Both the position numbers and the translations under genes were made by a program. A stretch of 64,000 nt of DNA from Chitinophaga sp. CF118 (GTDB lineage Bacteria; Bacteroidota; Bacteroidia; Chitinophagales; Chitinophagaceae). Shown piece by piece: positions 62,978-64,000 of this stretch; the stretch's first letter is position 1; each line of letters begins with the position of its first letter. Location of the stretch: NCBI RefSeq assembly GCF_900112615.1, contig NZ_FOMK01000001.1:1922001-1986000 (forward strand), written 5' to 3'. The notes beneath the pieces were generated by a model, which was not told the origin of the DNA, did no database searches, and saw only the letters and a list, made by a program, of their open reading frames with translations.

Positions 62978-63010
62978 AAGCCCGGTCGTTTATCACGACC
63001 GGGCTTTTTT
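62978..63010 (+). terminator. Strong terminator before the tRNA genes
   Basis: Perfect 12-bp arms AAGCCCGGTCGT and ACGACCGGGCTT (62978-62989, 62995-63006) with a 5-nt loop, then TTTT. It ends 8 bp before the first tRNA. Confidence 0.9.
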
Positions 63011-63018
63011 ATTTTCAT

Positions 63019-63091
63019 TGGCCTGTAGCTCAATGGTGAGAGCATCTGCCTTATACGCAGCAGGTTACTGGTTCGAATCCAGTCAGGCCAA
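63019..63091 (+). tRNA. tRNA-Ile(UAU)
   Basis: The 73-nt cloverleaf folds with a perfect 7-bp acceptor (TGGCCTG/CAGGCCA), D-stem GCTC/GAGC, T-stem ACTGG/CCAGT with TTCGAAT loop, and A73. The anticodon loop CTTATAC gives TAT, reading the codon AUA. The top pair of the anticodon stem (T-C) does not form. Ile identity elements seen in E. coli are partly present: C4-G69, U12-A23, A37, A73. The 3' CCA is not encoded. UAU anticodons are uncommon in bacteria, which usually use a lysidine-modified CAU tRNA. Confidence 0.8.
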
Positions 63092-63145
63092 CGATTTACG
63101 GAATAGTGAAACTGATTATGACGATCTGATTCCGGTAACCAATAT

Positions 63146-63219
63146 GGTGTTTGTAGTTTAAGGGTAAAACAACCGAATGTGAATCGGTAGTTGAGGGTTC
63201 GAATCCCCCAAACACCCCA
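63146..63219 (+). tRNA. tRNA-His(GUG)
   Basis: The anticodon arm is perfect (ACCGA/TCGGT around ATGTGAA) with anticodon GTG. The acceptor can form the tRNA-His extra pair G-1:C73 (GGTGTTTG against CAAACACC), and CCA is encoded. The D-stem is unusually weak (GTTT/AAAC). The T-stem is one base short or mismatched in this reading, so the ends are slightly uncertain. It lies 54 bp after the tRNA-Ile gene. Confidence 0.8.
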
Positions 63220-63247
63220 TAAAATAATTCATCTAAAAATTAATGAT

Positions 63248-63427
63248 ATGCACTACATGTACGATCAGATTTCGAATAAAATTATTGCAGATGCAGGAAC
63301 ATATTCCAGTTCTATATGTGCATCTGTACCAACAAGAGTAAACTGGGTGATCCCTCTTGTTGATACAGATTACCGGCTAATAGAAACTGTTGGTAAGCAT
63401 TTACCGGCATTGCAGTTATCTGGATAG
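63248..63427 (+). CDS. Small hypothetical protein next to tRNA-His
   Basis: A 59-residue frame begins at the ATG at 63248 (MHYMYDQISNKIIADAG), 28 bp after tRNA-His. Its composition is protein-like (VPTRVNWVIPLVDTDYRLIETVGKHLP), with no signal peptide. The family is not recognised. It could be cotranscribed with the next gene, 58 bp downstream. Confidence 0.4.
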   Translation: MHYMYDQISNKIIADAGTYSSSICASVPTRVNWVIPLVDTDYRLIETVGKHLPALQLSG

Positions 63428-63485
63428 CTATAATGCACCCTTTACAATTTTATAATTATCTAAATCGAAACCTTTGAAAATCTCA

Positions 63486-63980
63486 ATGGGCCATAAGCAG
63501 GCAGTAGAAAAAATTAAAGTATGGTATTTAACCCGGTTGAGGGTTACTGAGCGTAATGTTAGAGGTACTGAACCCTTTACACTCTTCTACAAGATGACAC
63601 AAAAAAAGCAGGAGAAAATCACAGAAAAGATCAACCTGCATCCATTAGAAATACCTGTATTATTATTCACTATCCGTGCTGGTGAATATATCATAAATAC
63701 TTCTGAAAGGTTTGTGAAGATCACTCCCACAAAACATGAATCAGTTTACTATGATGAATTTGAAAGCTTTATATACTATAGTCCCTTACGTTGGGAGGAG
63801 GAACCCCACAAATCAAAAGAAAAGAAATCTCAGCTGGCAAAACCGAAACTATACATTGAACTGGGGCTTAAAAAAACATCCAAAGAAATTATCATCTGGA
63901 AAATTCCAAAGGGAGATGACCTCCACTCATTTTGGAATGTCACCAGATCGGCAGATACAATTCGAATAGAGTCAACGTAA
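63486..63980 (+). CDS. Hypothetical protein
   Basis: The 164-residue basic protein of unknown family has a mixed alpha/beta pattern, with INLHPLEIPVLLFTIRAGEYIINTSERFVKITP in the middle and KLYIELGLKKTSKEIIIWKIPKGDDLHSFWNV near the end. There is no signal peptide or membrane helix. The open frame begins with a TTG at 63474; the ATG at 63486 (MGHKQAVEK) is used here. It ends 20 bp before the window edge. Confidence 0.6.
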   Translation: MGHKQAVEKIKVWYLTRLRVTERNVRGTEPFTLFYKMTQKKQEKITEKINLHPLEIPVLLFTIRAGEYIINTSERFVKITPTKHESVYYDEFESFIYYSPLRWEEEPHKSKEKKSQLAKPKLYIELGLKKTSKEIIIWKIPKGDDLHSFWNVTRSADTIRIEST

Positions 63981-64000
63981 AATTTATAATAATAAATAAA

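Overview
The window looks like chromosomal DNA of a Bacteroidota bacterium, most likely in or near Chitinophagaceae (Chitinophaga-like). The reasons are an alternative complex III operon, a SusC/SusD pair, lipoproteins with an acidic export signal, a DUF6377-type regulator, a DUF5606 protein, and several promoters of the Bacteroidota type (TTTG, 19-21 bp spacer, TAnnTTTG). Genus assignment is inference. There are no rRNA genes, transposases or cas genes.

Region by region: 1-6690 (minus) holds most of an alternative complex III operon, a six-haem ActE-ActA fusion, ActB, ActC and a truncated ActD. 7153-12388 carries purN, a small outer-membrane barrel protein, a TonB receptor, and a divergent SCO-Fur pair that suggests a metal-handling locus. 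12554-25262 is mostly housekeeping: M3 peptidase, DUF5606 protein, a lamin-tail surface protein, asd, a DUF2461 protein, a porin with the Amt ammonium transporter, and uvrB. 25424-28059 has an S1/P1 nuclease, a PfkB kinase and a small lipoprotein. 28942-36851 (plus) runs from a NACHT-type STAND NTPase through a transglutaminase-like membrane protein to a ClC channel and a KefF/KefC-type antiporter pair. 37670-42538 (minus) is a tetR-tolC-emrA-emrB drug-efflux operon with a clear promoter and an overlapping palindrome. 44437-56102 is a carbohydrate region: fructokinase-like kinase, a CBM9-like protein with a TIM-barrel hydrolase, and a SusC-SusD-GH31 operon followed upstream by its probable regulator (56573-58177). 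58204-62537 has a WYL regulator, a PhyH dioxygenase and two RlaP-like nucleotidyltransferases. The right end has two 30-codon reading frames with terminators, two tRNA genes and two unknown proteins.

The most unusual content is non-coding. (i) Between two terminators, 47707-48583 holds seven short hairpins at irregular spacing whose stems differ in sequence but keep pairing, in degenerate repeat units of roughly 120 bp. (ii) 42600-44430 holds five 58-59 bp tandem repeats in front of an orphan plus-strand terminator, a ~149 bp imperfect inverted-repeat element, and two 36-bp direct repeats 30 bp apart. (iii) Two 30-codon frames rich in AUA and CAU codons lie just upstream of tRNA-Ile(UAU) and tRNA-His(GUG), beside two RlaP-like nucleotidyltransferases. 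The NACHT protein is the best candidate for a defence-type or signalling gene, but no effector domain is visible in it.
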